Assembly: GCA_002840785.1 (NCBI GenBank)
Contig: PHCH01000020.1
Span: 1 to 36,615 of the forward strand
Source: Betaproteobacteria bacterium HGW-Betaproteobacteria-4
Lineage (GTDB): Bacteria > Pseudomonadota > Gammaproteobacteria > Burkholderiales > Rhodocyclaceae
Length of the DNA: 36,615 nt
Direction: 5' to 3'
Made by a program: the position numbers and the translations under genes. The notes beneath the pieces are model-generated. The model did not search any database and was not told the DNA's origin. It was given only the letters and a program-made list of their open reading frames with translations. Below, one piece after another: positions 1 to 8,066 of the stretch (positions are counted from its first letter, which is position 1; every line of letters begins with the position of its first letter).

Positions 1-1902
1 GGCGATCATCCACTTCATCAGGGTGATGTTCGAACGCATGTACTCGACCATCGGTTCCTTGTTCAGGGCGACGGCACAGGCGGCAGCGGAACGCTCGGCG
101 GCGGCGTCGGAGAGCTCGAATGCCTGTTCGACCTTGAGGTTCGGCAGGCCTTCGATTTCCAGGATGCGGCCGGAGAAGACGTTCTTCTTGCCCTTCTTCT
201 CGACGGTCAGCAGACCGGCCTTGATGGCGTACAGCGGAATGGCATTGACCAGGTCACGCAGGGTGATGCCCGGTTGCATTTCGCCCTTGAAGCGGACCAG
301 CACGGATTCCGGCATGTCCAGCGGCATGACGCCGGTGGCGGCGGCAAAGGCGACCAGGCCGGAACCGGCCGGGAATGAGATGCCGATCGGGAAGCGGGTG
401 TGCGAGTCGCCGCCGGTACCGACGGTATCCGGCAGCAGCAGGCGGTTCAGCCAGGAGTGGATGACGCCGTCGCCCGGACGCAGCGCAACGCCGCCGCGGG
501 TGCTGATGAAGGACGGCAGTTCGCGGTGCATCTTGACGTCGACCAGCTTCGGATAGGCGGCGGTGTGGCAGAAGGACTGCATCACCAGGTCGGCGGAGAA
601 GCCGAGGCAGGCCAGGTCCTTCAGTTCGTCGCGGGTCATCGGGCCGGTGGTGTCTTGCGAACCCACGGTGGTCATCTTCGGCTCGCAGTAGGTGCCCGGC
701 AGGATGCCGGTCACGCCGCAGGCCTTGCCGACCATCTTCTGGGCCAGCGAGTAGCCCTTGCCGTCGTCAGCCGGGTTTTGCGGCAGGCGGAACAGCGTGC
801 TTTGCGGCAGGCCGAGGAATTCGCGCGCCTTGGTGGTCAGGCCACGACCGATGATCAGGGGAATACGGCCGCCAGCGCGGACTTCGTCGAGGATGACCAA
901 GGTCTTCAGTTGCGACTCGGCGATGGTGGCGCCATTCTTGGTGGCGGTGACCTTGCCGGTGGCTTCGTCAACCTTCAGTTCAATCTCGTCGCCCATGTCC
1001 ATCTGGCCGGCGTCGATTTCGATCGGCAGGGCGCCGGCATCTTCCATCGTGTTGAAGAAGATCGGGGCGATCTTGGAGCCGAGGCAGACGCCGCCGAAAC
1101 GCTTGTTCGGCACGAAGGGGATATCTTCGCCGGTGAACCACAGCACCGAGTTGGTGGCGGACTTGCGGGAAGAACCGGTACCGACCACGTCACCGACGTA
1201 GGCGATCAGGTTGCCCTTGGCGGCCAGCTTTTCGAGTTGCTTGATCGGGCCGCGCGAACCGGCTTCGTCGGCTTCGATACCCGGACGCGGGTTCTTCAGC
1301 ATGGCCAGCGCGTGCAGCGGAATGTCGGGACGCGACCAGGCATCCGGCGCCGGCGACAGGTCGTCGGTATTGGTTTCGCCAGTAACCTTGAAGACCGTCA
1401 GCTTCTGCGCAGCCGGCACGGCCGGGCGGGAGGTGAACCACTCGCCGTCGGCCCACGATTGCATGACGTTCTTGGCGTTGGCATTGCCGGCCTTGGCCAG
1501 TTCGGCGACATCGTGGAAGAAGTCGAAAACGAGCAGGGTCTTCTTCAGGCCTTCGGCAGCAACGGCGCCGCAGGCTGCATCGCCCAGCAGATCGATCAGC
1601 GGCTTGACGTTGTAACCGCCGAGCATGGTGCCGAGCAGTTCGGTGGCCTTGACATTGGAAATCAGGGCGCAGGCTTCTTCACCCTTGGCGACCTTGGCCA
1701 GGAATTCGGCCTTGACCTTGGCGGCATCATCAACGCCGGCCGGCACGCGGTAGGTGATCAACTCAACCAGCGCGGCTTCTTCGCCAGCAGGGGGATTCTT
1801 CAGCAGGGCCACCAGTTCGGTGGTCTGTTGCTTGGACAGGGGCAGCGGCGGGATACCGAGGGCTGCACGCTCTGCTACATGGGCGCGATAGGCTTCAAGC
1901 AC
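1..1902 (-). CDS. acnB: Aconitate hydratase B (partial, C-terminal part outside window)
   Basis: Bifunctional aconitate hydratase / 2-methylisocitrate dehydratase of the TCA cycle and methylcitrate cycle, cytoplasmic. The minus strand is open from a GTG at 1902-1900 to the window edge (634 codons; AcnB is about 865 residues). The N-terminus reads [20 protein letters not shown], followed further on by [31 protein letters not shown] and [12 protein letters not shown], which match the AcnB-specific HEAT-like and swivel domains as recalled from E. coli AcnB. The [4Fe-4S]-ligating cysteines lie in the C-terminal part, outside the window. The GTG start is preceded by AAGGAAG at good spacing. The plus-strand open frames over this stretch are shadows of this gene. 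Confidence 0.96.
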   Translation of the reverse strand, partial: MLEAYRAHVAERAALGIPPLPLSKQQTTELVALLKNPPAGEEAALVELITYRVPAGVDDAAKVKAEFLAKVAKGEEACALISNVKATELLGTMLGGYNVKPLIDLLGDAACGAVAAEGLKKTLLVFDFFHDVAELAKAGNANAKNVMQSWADGEWFTSRPAVPAAQKLTVFKVTGETNTDDLSPAPDAWSRPDIPLHALAMLKNPRPGIEADEAGSRGPIKQLEKLAAKGNLIAYVGDVVGTGSSRKSATNSVLWFTGEDIPFVPNKRFGGVCLGSKIAPIFFNTMEDAGALPIEIDAGQMDMGDEIELKVDEATGKVTATKNGATIAESQLKTLVILDEVRAGGRIPLIIGRGLTTKAREFLGLPQSTLFRLPQNPADDGKGYSLAQKMVGKACGVTGILPGTYCEPKMTTVGSQDTTGPMTRDELKDLACLGFSADLVMQSFCHTAAYPKLVDVKMHRELPSFISTRGGVALRPGDGVIHSWLNRLLLPDTVGTGGDSHTRFPIGISFPAGSGLVAFAAATGVMPLDMPESVLVRFKGEMQPGITLRDLVNAIPLYAIKAGLLTVEKKGKKNVFSGRILEIEGLPNLKVEQAFELSDAAAERSAAACAVALNKEPMVEYMRSNITLMKWMIA

Positions 1903-2252
1903 GGCGACTTCCTTTCGTAAAGGGTTGCTCTAGGGGATTCTTGGCAAAAACGATAATTCTACGACAGCAACAGGGGGAATCGGTTCAGGCGACATCGGGA
2001 TGCTCCCCTGCCCAAGTCTTATATATTTTATCTTTTAGATGGCTTGCTGTGAACTTGCTTCGCAGCATCCCGACGAAGTCGGTCCGAATGACGTTTCCCA
2101 CGACGCATCGCTGCATACATGAACAAACACGTTTTTATGAAAACAAAATAATTATGTGAAATACATCACAAAAACTATGCCAAAAGGCGTAGATAGTCCG
2201 CCCCTTGTCGTTAAAACACTTCTTATAAGCCAGGAACACAAGGGAACAGCTC
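1903..2252. other. Intergenic region between divergent acnB and ThDP-enzyme operon
   Basis: 350 bases without a convincing gene. It is AT-rich relative to its surroundings and must hold the divergent promoters. It contains a perfect CRP-type palindrome (2155-2170, listed separately), a 9-base inverted repeat with distant arms (TCGGGATGC at 1995-2003, GCATCCCGA at 2065-2073), and a small GCC-AAAA-GGC hairpin near 2179-2188. A 72-codon open frame at 1941-2159 has no ribosome binding site or recognisable product. Confidence 0.6.
2155..2170. promoter_or_regulatory. Perfect CRP-family binding site upstream of the ThDP/citrate-synthase-like operon
   Basis: The sequence is TGTGA-N6-TCACA with both pentamers exact, the consensus for CRP/Vfr-type regulators. 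A possible -10 hexamer TATAAG lies at 2224-2229, which would put the site centre roughly 70 bases upstream of transcription start, a class I activator position. No clear -35 hexamer is visible, as expected for an activator-dependent promoter. Which regulator binds is unknown. Confidence 0.55.
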
Positions 2253-4082
2253 ATGAACAGCCGACGCGTAGCGCTTGCCTATGAGACAAGCAATGAAGAA
2301 CCTTATCCGCAGGCAGCCTCGGAACCCCATCAAGTGGCCGATCTCATCGTCGCCTATCTGGAGCAAATGGGCATCGAGTACGTTTTCGGCGTTCCCGGCG
2401 GCGCCATCGAGCCGCTTTACAACGCGCTAGCCCGCAGCAGCCGACGCCGCGGTCCCCGCCCCATCGTCGCTCGCCACGAAGCCGGCGCCGCCTTCATGGC
2501 CGACGGCTACACCCGCGAAACCGGCAAGATCGGTGTCTGCTGCGCCACCTCCGGCCCCGGCGCGACCAACCTGATCACCGGCGTTGCCTGCGCCCATGAC
2601 AACGGGATCCCGATGCTGGTCATCACCGGCCAGCCGTCGCTCCCCTCCTTCGGCAAGCGCGCTCTGCAGGAATCGGCGTGCACCGGCATCAACACCCTCG
2701 GCATGTTCCGCCACTGCACGCGCTACAACTCACTGGTTTCACATCCGGAACAGATCGAATCGAAGCTCATCACCGCACTGCAACGCGCTATGCGCGCGCC
2801 GCGCGGGCCTGTGCACCTGAGCATTCCGCTCGACATCATGAAGAGCCCCAGCCCGGTCGATGCGCCCTCCTATGACATCGCCGACAAGATTCGGCCGACC
2901 TCGATGCTTGATGCCGACGCAACCGACGAGTTGATTTACCTCATCAAGCGCTCGACGAATATCCGCCTGCTGATCGGCGGCTCGTGCGGCGAGGCCATCG
3001 GTTCGATCCTGCAATTTGCAGCGCTTCGCGACATTCCCTTCGTCACCACGCCGGATGGCAAGGGCCTGATCAACCCGGCGCATCCTCTTTTCCGTGGCGT
3101 CTTCGGCTTTGCCGGCCACGCCACGGCCAAGCAATTGCTCAGTGACGACAAGCTTGACCTGATCCTCGCCGTCGGCACCAGCATGAACGAATGGACCAGC
3201 AGCGGCTGGAGCGACGCCCTGCTCAACGACAAACTGGTCCATATCGACGAATCGGCCGAGCATCTGGCCCGCTCGCCGATGGCCCGACTGCATGTACGCG
3301 GCCGCCTGCTCAGCATTTTCGACCGTCTGATCGAACGCATCCAAAAGACAACCGAAAGCAGCGGCCTGGAACATCAACGCCACCGGACCTGCGAAGGCAT
3401 GCTGGCCGATCCGGCAAAATACACCAGTCCAGCCAGCCCGATCACGCCACAACGACTGATGTACGACCTCAGCCGCCTGTTCCCGTCGAGCACCCGCTTT
3501 CTGGCTGATGCAGGCAACAGCGTCGCCTGGTCAATTCACTATCTAAATCCGGTTGACCGTAGGATCGGCGAACGGCGACTAGGCGGCGGTCGCCGACGCG
3601 ATGGCGGACGACGCCAGACCGACGGCGGTTGGCTACGTCTGACCATGGATTTCGCCCCAATGGGCTGGGCCATCGGCGGCGCCATCGGCACTGCTGCCGG
3701 CAACCCGGACGTACCGGTCGTCTGCATCACCGGCGACGGCAGCCTGATGATGAACGGACAGGAGCTTTCGGTGGCCGTCGCCGAGGGACTCACCGTGATT
3801 TTCGTCATCCTCAACGACCAGGCACTGGGCATGGTCAAGCATGGACAACGCCTGGCCGGTGCCGAGCAGATCGGCTATCAACTTCCGACCACCGATTTCG
3901 CCACCATCGCCCGCGCCATGGGCGCCGACGGATACACCGTCCGTTCCCCGGAAGACATGGAAGCGCTCGATATCGATGCCATCTGCCGAAAAAAAGGCCC
4001 GACCTTGATCGATGTATTTATCGACAGCGAAGAAGTTCCTCCAATGAATCTGCGTATGCAGATCCTGGGCACAGAAATTTAA
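2253..4082 (+). CDS. Acetolactate synthase-like thiamine diphosphate-dependent enzyme
   Basis: 609-residue member of the IlvB-like ThDP enzyme family. The PYR domain (about 28-200) carries the catalytic glutamate E76 (IVARHEAGAAFMADGY) and SGPGATNL. A central domain follows, then a PP domain with the ThDP/Mg motif GDGS at 494-497 and its Asn at N521. The family includes acetolactate synthase, oxalyl-CoA decarboxylase and benzaldehyde lyase; the substrate cannot be read from sequence. No regulatory IlvN subunit is adjacent, and the neighbours are a 34-residue ORF and two citrate-synthase-like genes, so a role in valine/isoleucine synthesis is unlikely. Odd feature: an Arg/Gly-rich segment (about 433-459, RRIGERRLGGGRRRDGGRR) sits just before the conserved PP-domain stretch MDFAPMGWAIGGAIG, and its start coincides with an inverted copy of the dispersed 12-base repeat. 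The ATG follows AAGGGAA. Confidence 0.85.
   Translation: MNSRRVALAYETSNEEPYPQAASEPHQVADLIVAYLEQMGIEYVFGVPGGAIEPLYNALARSSRRRGPRPIVARHEAGAAFMADGYTRETGKIGVCCATSGPGATNLITGVACAHDNGIPMLVITGQPSLPSFGKRALQESACTGINTLGMFRHCTRYNSLVSHPEQIESKLITALQRAMRAPRGPVHLSIPLDIMKSPSPVDAPSYDIADKIRPTSMLDADATDELIYLIKRSTNIRLLIGGSCGEAIGSILQFAALRDIPFVTTPDGKGLINPAHPLFRGVFGFAGHATAKQLLSDDKLDLILAVGTSMNEWTSSGWSDALLNDKLVHIDESAEHLARSPMARLHVRGRLLSIFDRLIERIQKTTESSGLEHQRHRTCEGMLADPAKYTSPASPITPQRLMYDLSRLFPSSTRFLADAGNSVAWSIHYLNPVDRRIGERRLGGGRRRDGGRRQTDGGWLRLTMDFAPMGWAIGGAIGTAAGNPDVPVVCITGDGSLMMNGQELSVAVAEGLTVIFVILNDQALGMVKHGQRLAGAEQIGYQLPTTDFATIARAMGADGYTVRSPEDMEALDIDAICRKKGPTLIDVFIDSEEVPPMNLRMQILGTEI
3544..3563 (-). repeat. Dispersed ACGGTCAACCGG repeat, copy 1 (inverted, inside coding sequence)
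   Basis: On the minus strand this reads CTACGGTCAACCGG followed by ATTTAG. The 12-base core is exact and the preceding CT matches copies 3, 5, 7, 8 and 9. It is the only copy on the minus strand, read here antisense to the ThDP-enzyme gene, where it encodes PVDRR at the edge of the Arg/Gly-rich insert. Confidence 0.65.
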
Positions 4083-4092
4083 GGAGCAGACG

Positions 4093-4197
4093 ATGTATCG
4101 ACCCAATGCCGACGCAATAGCCAAGGCCAATCCGTTTCCAGCCAGTAACAATGTCACCAGACCCGTCATCGCCAATGACGGCGTGTCGCTACTCTGA
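4093..4197 (+). CDS. 34-residue peptide of unknown function
   Basis: A short ORF starting MYRPNADAIAKANPFPAS and ending GVSLL. It has the best ribosome binding site of its operon (AAGGAG, six bases before ATG). It lies 10 bases after the ThDP-enzyme stop and 15 bases before the next gene. I recognise no family. It has no signal peptide, no membrane segment and no cysteines, and is rich in Ala, Asn and Pro. It could be a small structural or regulatory subunit, a peptide substrate, or a translated leader that couples expression of the downstream genes. Support is positional (tight spacing, strong Shine-Dalgarno) rather than by similarity. Confidence 0.55.
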   Translation: MYRPNADAIAKANPFPASNNVTRPVIANDGVSLL

Positions 4198-4212
4198 GCG
4201 GGTGTTCCGAAG

Positions 4213-5001
4213 ATGCAGACCATAAGTACACAGATATGGCACGAAGAGGCCGAGCCCGGCAATCCTTTTGCAGCTCAAGTCGCCCGCTGCCGTGGCTACG
4301 ACGTATACGGCGAAATGCTCGGACGGGCGCGCTGGAGCGACATGCTGTTCCTCCTGTTTTCTGGCCAACGCCCAACCACAGCCCAAGCTGAACTGCTCGA
4401 ATCCTTGGCCGTAGCCCTGGCCAATCCCGGCCCGCGCGACGCGAGCGTCCATGCGGCCATGTGCGGCGGCATCGGCGGATCGACCAGCGCCTCGTGCCTG
4501 ACCGCAGCCCTTGCCATTGGCGCCGGGCTCAACGGAGGGGGCCGCGAAGTTTTCCTGGCCATGGAAAACTGGCAACTTTGCGCTTGCGATCTCAGCCGCT
4601 GGGCAATCCGGCTGGCCGAGAAGCCATCCGACGTCGCATCAATCTGGCCGGCGGCAGAACATCCCGCCGGCTTCGATGCCCATGCCATCAGCACCGGATT
4701 ACCGGTATGCCAGACCCTGGCCGTGCTGGCCGCCTGCAGCCCGGGCCAACGACTGGCCTGGCTAGATGCCCACCGCCTACAGCTGGAAGCACTATCCGGT
4801 CATCCTCTGGCCTTTTCCGGCGTTGCAGCAGCAGCGCTGGCCGATCTGGACCTGACACCCGAACAGGGCGAAATGCTCTACCTGCTTCTTCGATTGCCCG
4901 GCGCCGCCGCCCATGCGCTGGAGCAAAAGCAGATCAGCCACAAGAGTTTCCCGTTTTTTTCTCTGGAATTGATCGACGATACAAATGGAGAGAAATCGTG
5001 A
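4213..5001 (+). CDS. Citrate synthase/citryl-CoA lyase-fold protein, short form 1
   Basis: 262 residues, much shorter than citrate synthase (about 370-430) and close to stand-alone citryl-CoA lyase (about 260-270). Similarity to the citrate synthase fold is seen in MLFLLFSGQRPTTAQAELLE (family pattern LLLFGRLPT..EA.LL), then GIGGSTSASCLTAALAIGAG and NGGGREVFLAME, which aligns with the family motif xHGGAxE. The catalytic His of that motif is replaced by Asn, so ordinary citryl-CoA chemistry is doubtful. It overlaps the next gene by four bases (GTGA), and both are in the operon of the ThDP enzyme. The two may form a heteromer; a degenerate subunit pair is plausible. Family assignment is by motif memory and moderately sure; the function is unknown. 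Confidence 0.65.
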   Translation: MQTISTQIWHEEAEPGNPFAAQVARCRGYDVYGEMLGRARWSDMLFLLFSGQRPTTAQAELLESLAVALANPGPRDASVHAAMCGGIGGSTSASCLTAALAIGAGLNGGGREVFLAMENWQLCACDLSRWAIRLAEKPSDVASIWPAAEHPAGFDAHAISTGLPVCQTLAVLAACSPGQRLAWLDAHRLQLEALSGHPLAFSGVAAAALADLDLTPEQGEMLYLLLRLPGAAAHALEQKQISHKSFPFFSLELIDDTNGEKS

Positions 5002-5795
5002 ACGGGCCGGACTATCTGTCGCAAAAGGCGGGCAAGCTGCAAACCGCCATGGGAGGCTTTTTTCCTGGCAGCCACGTGGTATTTCGCGGCCAAACCCTAC
5101 ACACCGATCTCAAAGACATGGACTGGATGGCGTTGTATCTCTATGGAATCTGCGGACGTCGCTTCTCGGATGCGGAAATGCAACTGATGAACGCCCTGTG
5201 GACCTATACCAGCTATCCCGATGCCCGCATCTGGAACAACCGGGTCGCAGCGCTTTCCGGTAGTGCGCGCAGCACGGGCAATCTCGGGCTGGCAGCCGCG
5301 CTGTCCATCTCCGAAGCCCACATCTATGGTCGGGGCAACGAGGTGCAAGCCATTTCGTTTTTTATTGCCACACGAAAGCGGCTCGATACAGGCGGCAACC
5401 TGGCCGACTGCCTGCAAGACGAGATGAAAACCCATCGACGGATCGCCGGTTATGGCAGGCCGCTGATCAACGCCGACGAACGGATCGCGCCAATCATGGC
5501 CAAGGCCACCGCCCTCGGCCTTGATCAAGGCCGGCATATCCAGCTTGCCTTCGCCATCGAACGCCACCTTCTCGACAGCGGCCGCAACCTGCGGATGAAT
5601 TACGGTGCGGTAGTTTCCGCTTTCGGCGCCGATCTCGAACTATCGCCGGAAGAGTTCTATCTTTTCATGTTTCCTTCCTTTCTCGCTGGCATGCCGCCAT
5701 GCTTTCTGGAAGCTAGGCATGGCGTCGAGGGAAGCCTGTTTCCGTTGAGCTGCACAGATATCGCTTACCAAGGAGTTGGGCCACGAAGATGGTAA
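4998..5795 (+). CDS. Citrate synthase/citryl-CoA lyase-fold protein, short form 2
   Basis: 265 residues from a GTG at 4998 that overlaps the upstream stop (GTGA). The citrate synthase pattern is clearer here: SGSARSTGNLGLAAALSI, IYGRGNEVQAI (where xHGGAxE is expected, His to Tyr), GYGRPLINADERI (where GFGHxVY..DPR is expected, His to Arg), then LGLDQGRHIQLAFAIERHLL and LRMNYGAVVSAF (usual pattern LPxNVDxxxxA). Both recognised catalytic histidines therefore appear changed. As the partner of the preceding gene it could supply a second half-site of a heteromeric enzyme or act as a non-catalytic acyl-CoA-binding subunit. An intrinsic terminator follows 41 bases after the stop. Confidence 0.65.
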   Translation: MNGPDYLSQKAGKLQTAMGGFFPGSHVVFRGQTLHTDLKDMDWMALYLYGICGRRFSDAEMQLMNALWTYTSYPDARIWNNRVAALSGSARSTGNLGLAAALSISEAHIYGRGNEVQAISFFIATRKRLDTGGNLADCLQDEMKTHRRIAGYGRPLINADERIAPIMAKATALGLDQGRHIQLAFAIERHLLDSGRNLRMNYGAVVSAFGADLELSPEEFYLFMFPSFLAGMPPCFLEARHGVEGSLFPLSCTDIAYQGVGPRRW

Positions 5796-5836
5796 CGGCA
5801 ATACTCGTTGATCGAACTTTGTCTGAACCTTGTGAC

Positions 5837-5860
5837 GCCAGGCAAAAAGCCTGGCTTTTT
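5837..5860 (+). terminator. Rho-independent terminator of the ThDP/citrate-synthase-like operon
   Basis: Perfect 7-base stem GCCAGGC (5837-5843) / GCCTGGC (5849-5855), AAAAA loop, then TTTTT at 5856-5860. It separates the upstream operon from the TonB receptor gene, which therefore needs its own promoter. Confidence 0.85.
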
Positions 5861-5905
5861 GGCGGAACAGGGTATAAAAGGAAAAAATCGCATATGTCTG
5901 TCGGG

Positions 5906-5934
5906 TTGCCAGTCGTTGGCGTTTCCTCTACATT
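5906..5934 (+). promoter_or_regulatory. Candidate sigma-70 promoter of the TonB receptor operon
   Basis: TTGCCA (5906-5911), 17-base spacer, TACATT (5929-5934). Predicted transcription start is near 5941, giving a leader of about 25 bases before the ATG at 5966. It lies just after the terminator, where a promoter is needed. Confidence 0.4.
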
Positions 5935-5965
5935 CCCCGAAACCAAAACGAGGGCGATATTCACA

Positions 5966-8059
5966 ATGTTTCCATTTCGTGCGCTGATGTGCATATTGAC
6001 CGCAAGCTGGGTTAGCGCATCCCCGGCCCAACCGGCAATGGAAGAGGAAGACCTGGCCTTGGCCTATGGCGACAAGGATTTCGTCAGCATTGCGACCGGC
6101 ACCAAGCAATTGGCCAGAAAGGCGCCATCGGTGGCCACAGTCATCACCGCTGACGACATTGCCAAACTGGGCCTGAGAACGCTGGAAGAAGTGATCGAAA
6201 CCGTTCCCGGCGTGCATGTTGGACGCAGTGACAACCACTATTACCCGCAATACAGTTTCCGCGGCACTTTCAGCCAGTACTCCCCACAAGTTCTCATACT
6301 TGAGAACGGCATTCCGAGAACCAGCCAGTTTCTCGGCGAACGCGGCGTCGGCAGCATCGGTTACCCAATGGAAAACGTTGCCCGCATCGAGGTTATCCGC
6401 GGCCCCGGATCAGCGCTATATGGCGCCGATGCCTATTCCGGCGTTATCAACATTGTCACCAAGACCGCCAACGATATCGACGGCACCCAGATCGGTGTCG
6501 GCGCGGGCAGCCTTGGAACATGGGCAAGCTGGTTATCCCATGGCAGCCATGTCGGCCCCTTGAGCATTGCCGGCCACCTGAGGTTCGGTTCCACTGATGG
6601 CGACAACGGAATTATCCGGCAGGATGCTCAAACAGCCATGGATCAGTCACTCGGCACCAATGCCTCCCATGCGCCAGGCTCCGTCAATACGGGCCGGGAC
6701 ACGATTGATGGCAATCTTGAACTGGGCTATGGCAATTTCCGCTGGCGCGCCGGCTACCAACGGCGCGACAACATGGGCACGGGGGCCGGTGTCATCGGGG
6801 CAATCGACCCCTACGGCGAAAGCAATACCGAGCGTGTAACCAGCGACCTTGTATGGGAGAACCCGGCTGTCACGAACGACCTCGCCGTCACGGTCCAGGC
6901 CAGCTTCATGCACTACAAGGAACAATCCGAGCTCTACATTTTCCCGTCAGGCACCTTCGGCGGCGCATTCACCGGCATGGGCGATGCAATGCTGGGGGCA
7001 CCCAGCAAGTGGGAACAACAGGAGCGTTACAGTGCATCGGCAACCTATACCGGTTTTGCCGATCACCGCATTCGCTTCGGTCTCGGTCACGATGATCTGA
7101 GCCTCTACAAGACCCAGGAAAGAAAGAACTTCACCTTCGATCCCGTGACTGGCTACCCGATCCCGCTCCCCCTGCACGACTCACCAGCCAACGATATTTT
7201 CCTCTTGCCGCACACCCGCCGACTCAACTATGCCTACGTACAGGATGAATGGAGTCTTGACCGCAACTGGACACTAACCGTCGGCGCACGCTACGACCAC
7301 TACTCTGATTTCGGGGCAACGCTGAATCCGCGCCTCGCTTTGGTTTGGGAAGCGCATCCGGATGTCACTGCCAAACTGATGTACGGAAGCGCTTACCGCG
7401 CCCCAAATTTTGTCGAGGCCTACTCCACTGGCAGCAACCCGGTTGAACAAGGCAATTCAAACCTGGATCCGGAGCGTATCAACACCCTTGAGGCGGCGCT
7501 GTCGTGGCAAATTCGTCACAACCTGTCAGCCAATCTGAGCCTCTTCAAACATGAGCTATCAAGCATCATCCGGCCGGTTGCCAATATTGCGCCAGCCTTG
7601 GGCTCCACCTATCAAAACACGGGCAAGCAGTCAGGTAGCGGAGGAGAGATCGAAGTTGCCTGGGATGCTTCAACAGCCCTTCGGATCTCCGGTCATTACT
7701 CCTACCAGGAAAACATTGACGAGGCGACCAACCATGATGCCGGTTATGCCCCCCACCATCGCCTGTACAGCCGTGCCGACTGGCGTTTCACGCCCGGCTG
7801 GCAACTGAACGGACAACTGAATTACGTCGCCGACCGCAAGCGCGCGTGGGGTGACAACCGAGAAGAAATCCCCGACTACACCTCGGTAGACCTGACCTTG
7901 CGCACCGATCAGATCAAACGCGGCTGGGATTTCTCCCTGTCCATCTACAACCTGTTCGATGCTGATATCCGGGAACCGAGCAGGACTAACTCCGGCCTGG
8001 TCTACGACTTGCCGATGCCGGGTCGTATCCTCTGGCTCCAGGCCCGTTACAGCCTATAA
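5966..8059 (+). CDS. TonB-dependent outer membrane receptor
   Basis: 697 residues from the ATG at 5966, chosen because it begins a good signal peptide (MFPFRALMCILTASWVSASPA) and the longer open frame upstream runs through the terminator. The plug domain is at about 45-165 (SVATVITADDIAKLGLRTLE, VPGVHV, RIEVIRGPGSALYGADAYSG, a classic plug signature), followed by a 22-strand-type beta-barrel ending in an aromatic-terminated strand (ILWLQARYSL). The plug most resembles the colicin I/vitamin B12/ferric-siderophore receptor group, but the ligand is not readable. No TonB/ExbB genes are nearby. It is followed 7 bases later by a periplasmic binding protein and then a hybrid kinase, suggesting uptake and sensing of the same solute. 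Confidence 0.93.
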   Translation: MFPFRALMCILTASWVSASPAQPAMEEEDLALAYGDKDFVSIATGTKQLARKAPSVATVITADDIAKLGLRTLEEVIETVPGVHVGRSDNHYYPQYSFRGTFSQYSPQVLILENGIPRTSQFLGERGVGSIGYPMENVARIEVIRGPGSALYGADAYSGVINIVTKTANDIDGTQIGVGAGSLGTWASWLSHGSHVGPLSIAGHLRFGSTDGDNGIIRQDAQTAMDQSLGTNASHAPGSVNTGRDTIDGNLELGYGNFRWRAGYQRRDNMGTGAGVIGAIDPYGESNTERVTSDLVWENPAVTNDLAVTVQASFMHYKEQSELYIFPSGTFGGAFTGMGDAMLGAPSKWEQQERYSASATYTGFADHRIRFGLGHDDLSLYKTQERKNFTFDPVTGYPIPLPLHDSPANDIFLLPHTRRLNYAYVQDEWSLDRNWTLTVGARYDHYSDFGATLNPRLALVWEAHPDVTAKLMYGSAYRAPNFVEAYSTGSNPVEQGNSNLDPERINTLEAALSWQIRHNLSANLSLFKHELSSIIRPVANIAPALGSTYQNTGKQSGSGGEIEVAWDASTALRISGHYSYQENIDEATNHDAGYAPHHRLYSRADWRFTPGWQLNGQLNYVADRKRAWGDNREEIPDYTSVDLTLRTDQIKRGWDFSLSIYNLFDADIREPSRTNSGLVYDLPMPGRILWLQARYSL

Positions 8060-8060
8060 T
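8055..8060 (+). promoter_or_regulatory. TATAAT directly before the binding-protein gene (possible leaderless promoter)
   Basis: An exact TATAAT sits six bases upstream of the ATG at 8067 and overlaps the stop codon of the receptor gene. No Shine-Dalgarno sequence and no good -35 hexamer are visible. A transcript from it would start at or near the start codon. It could also be chance within coding sequence. Confidence 0.3.
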
Positions 8061-8066
8061 GCCGTC

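Noticed and set aside
400..1920. 506-codon plus-strand open frame opposite acnB
   Set aside because: Antisense shadow of acnB, whose protein matches AcnB along the whole visible length.
1995..2073. 9-base inverted repeat TCGGGATGC / GCATCCCGA
   Set aside because: The arms are 61 bases apart, with no T-run and no second feature to support a structure.
1941..2159. 72-codon plus-strand open frame upstream of the ThDP-enzyme gene
   Set aside because: No ribosome binding site, no recognisable product, and it runs through the AT-rich regulatory region and into the CRP site.
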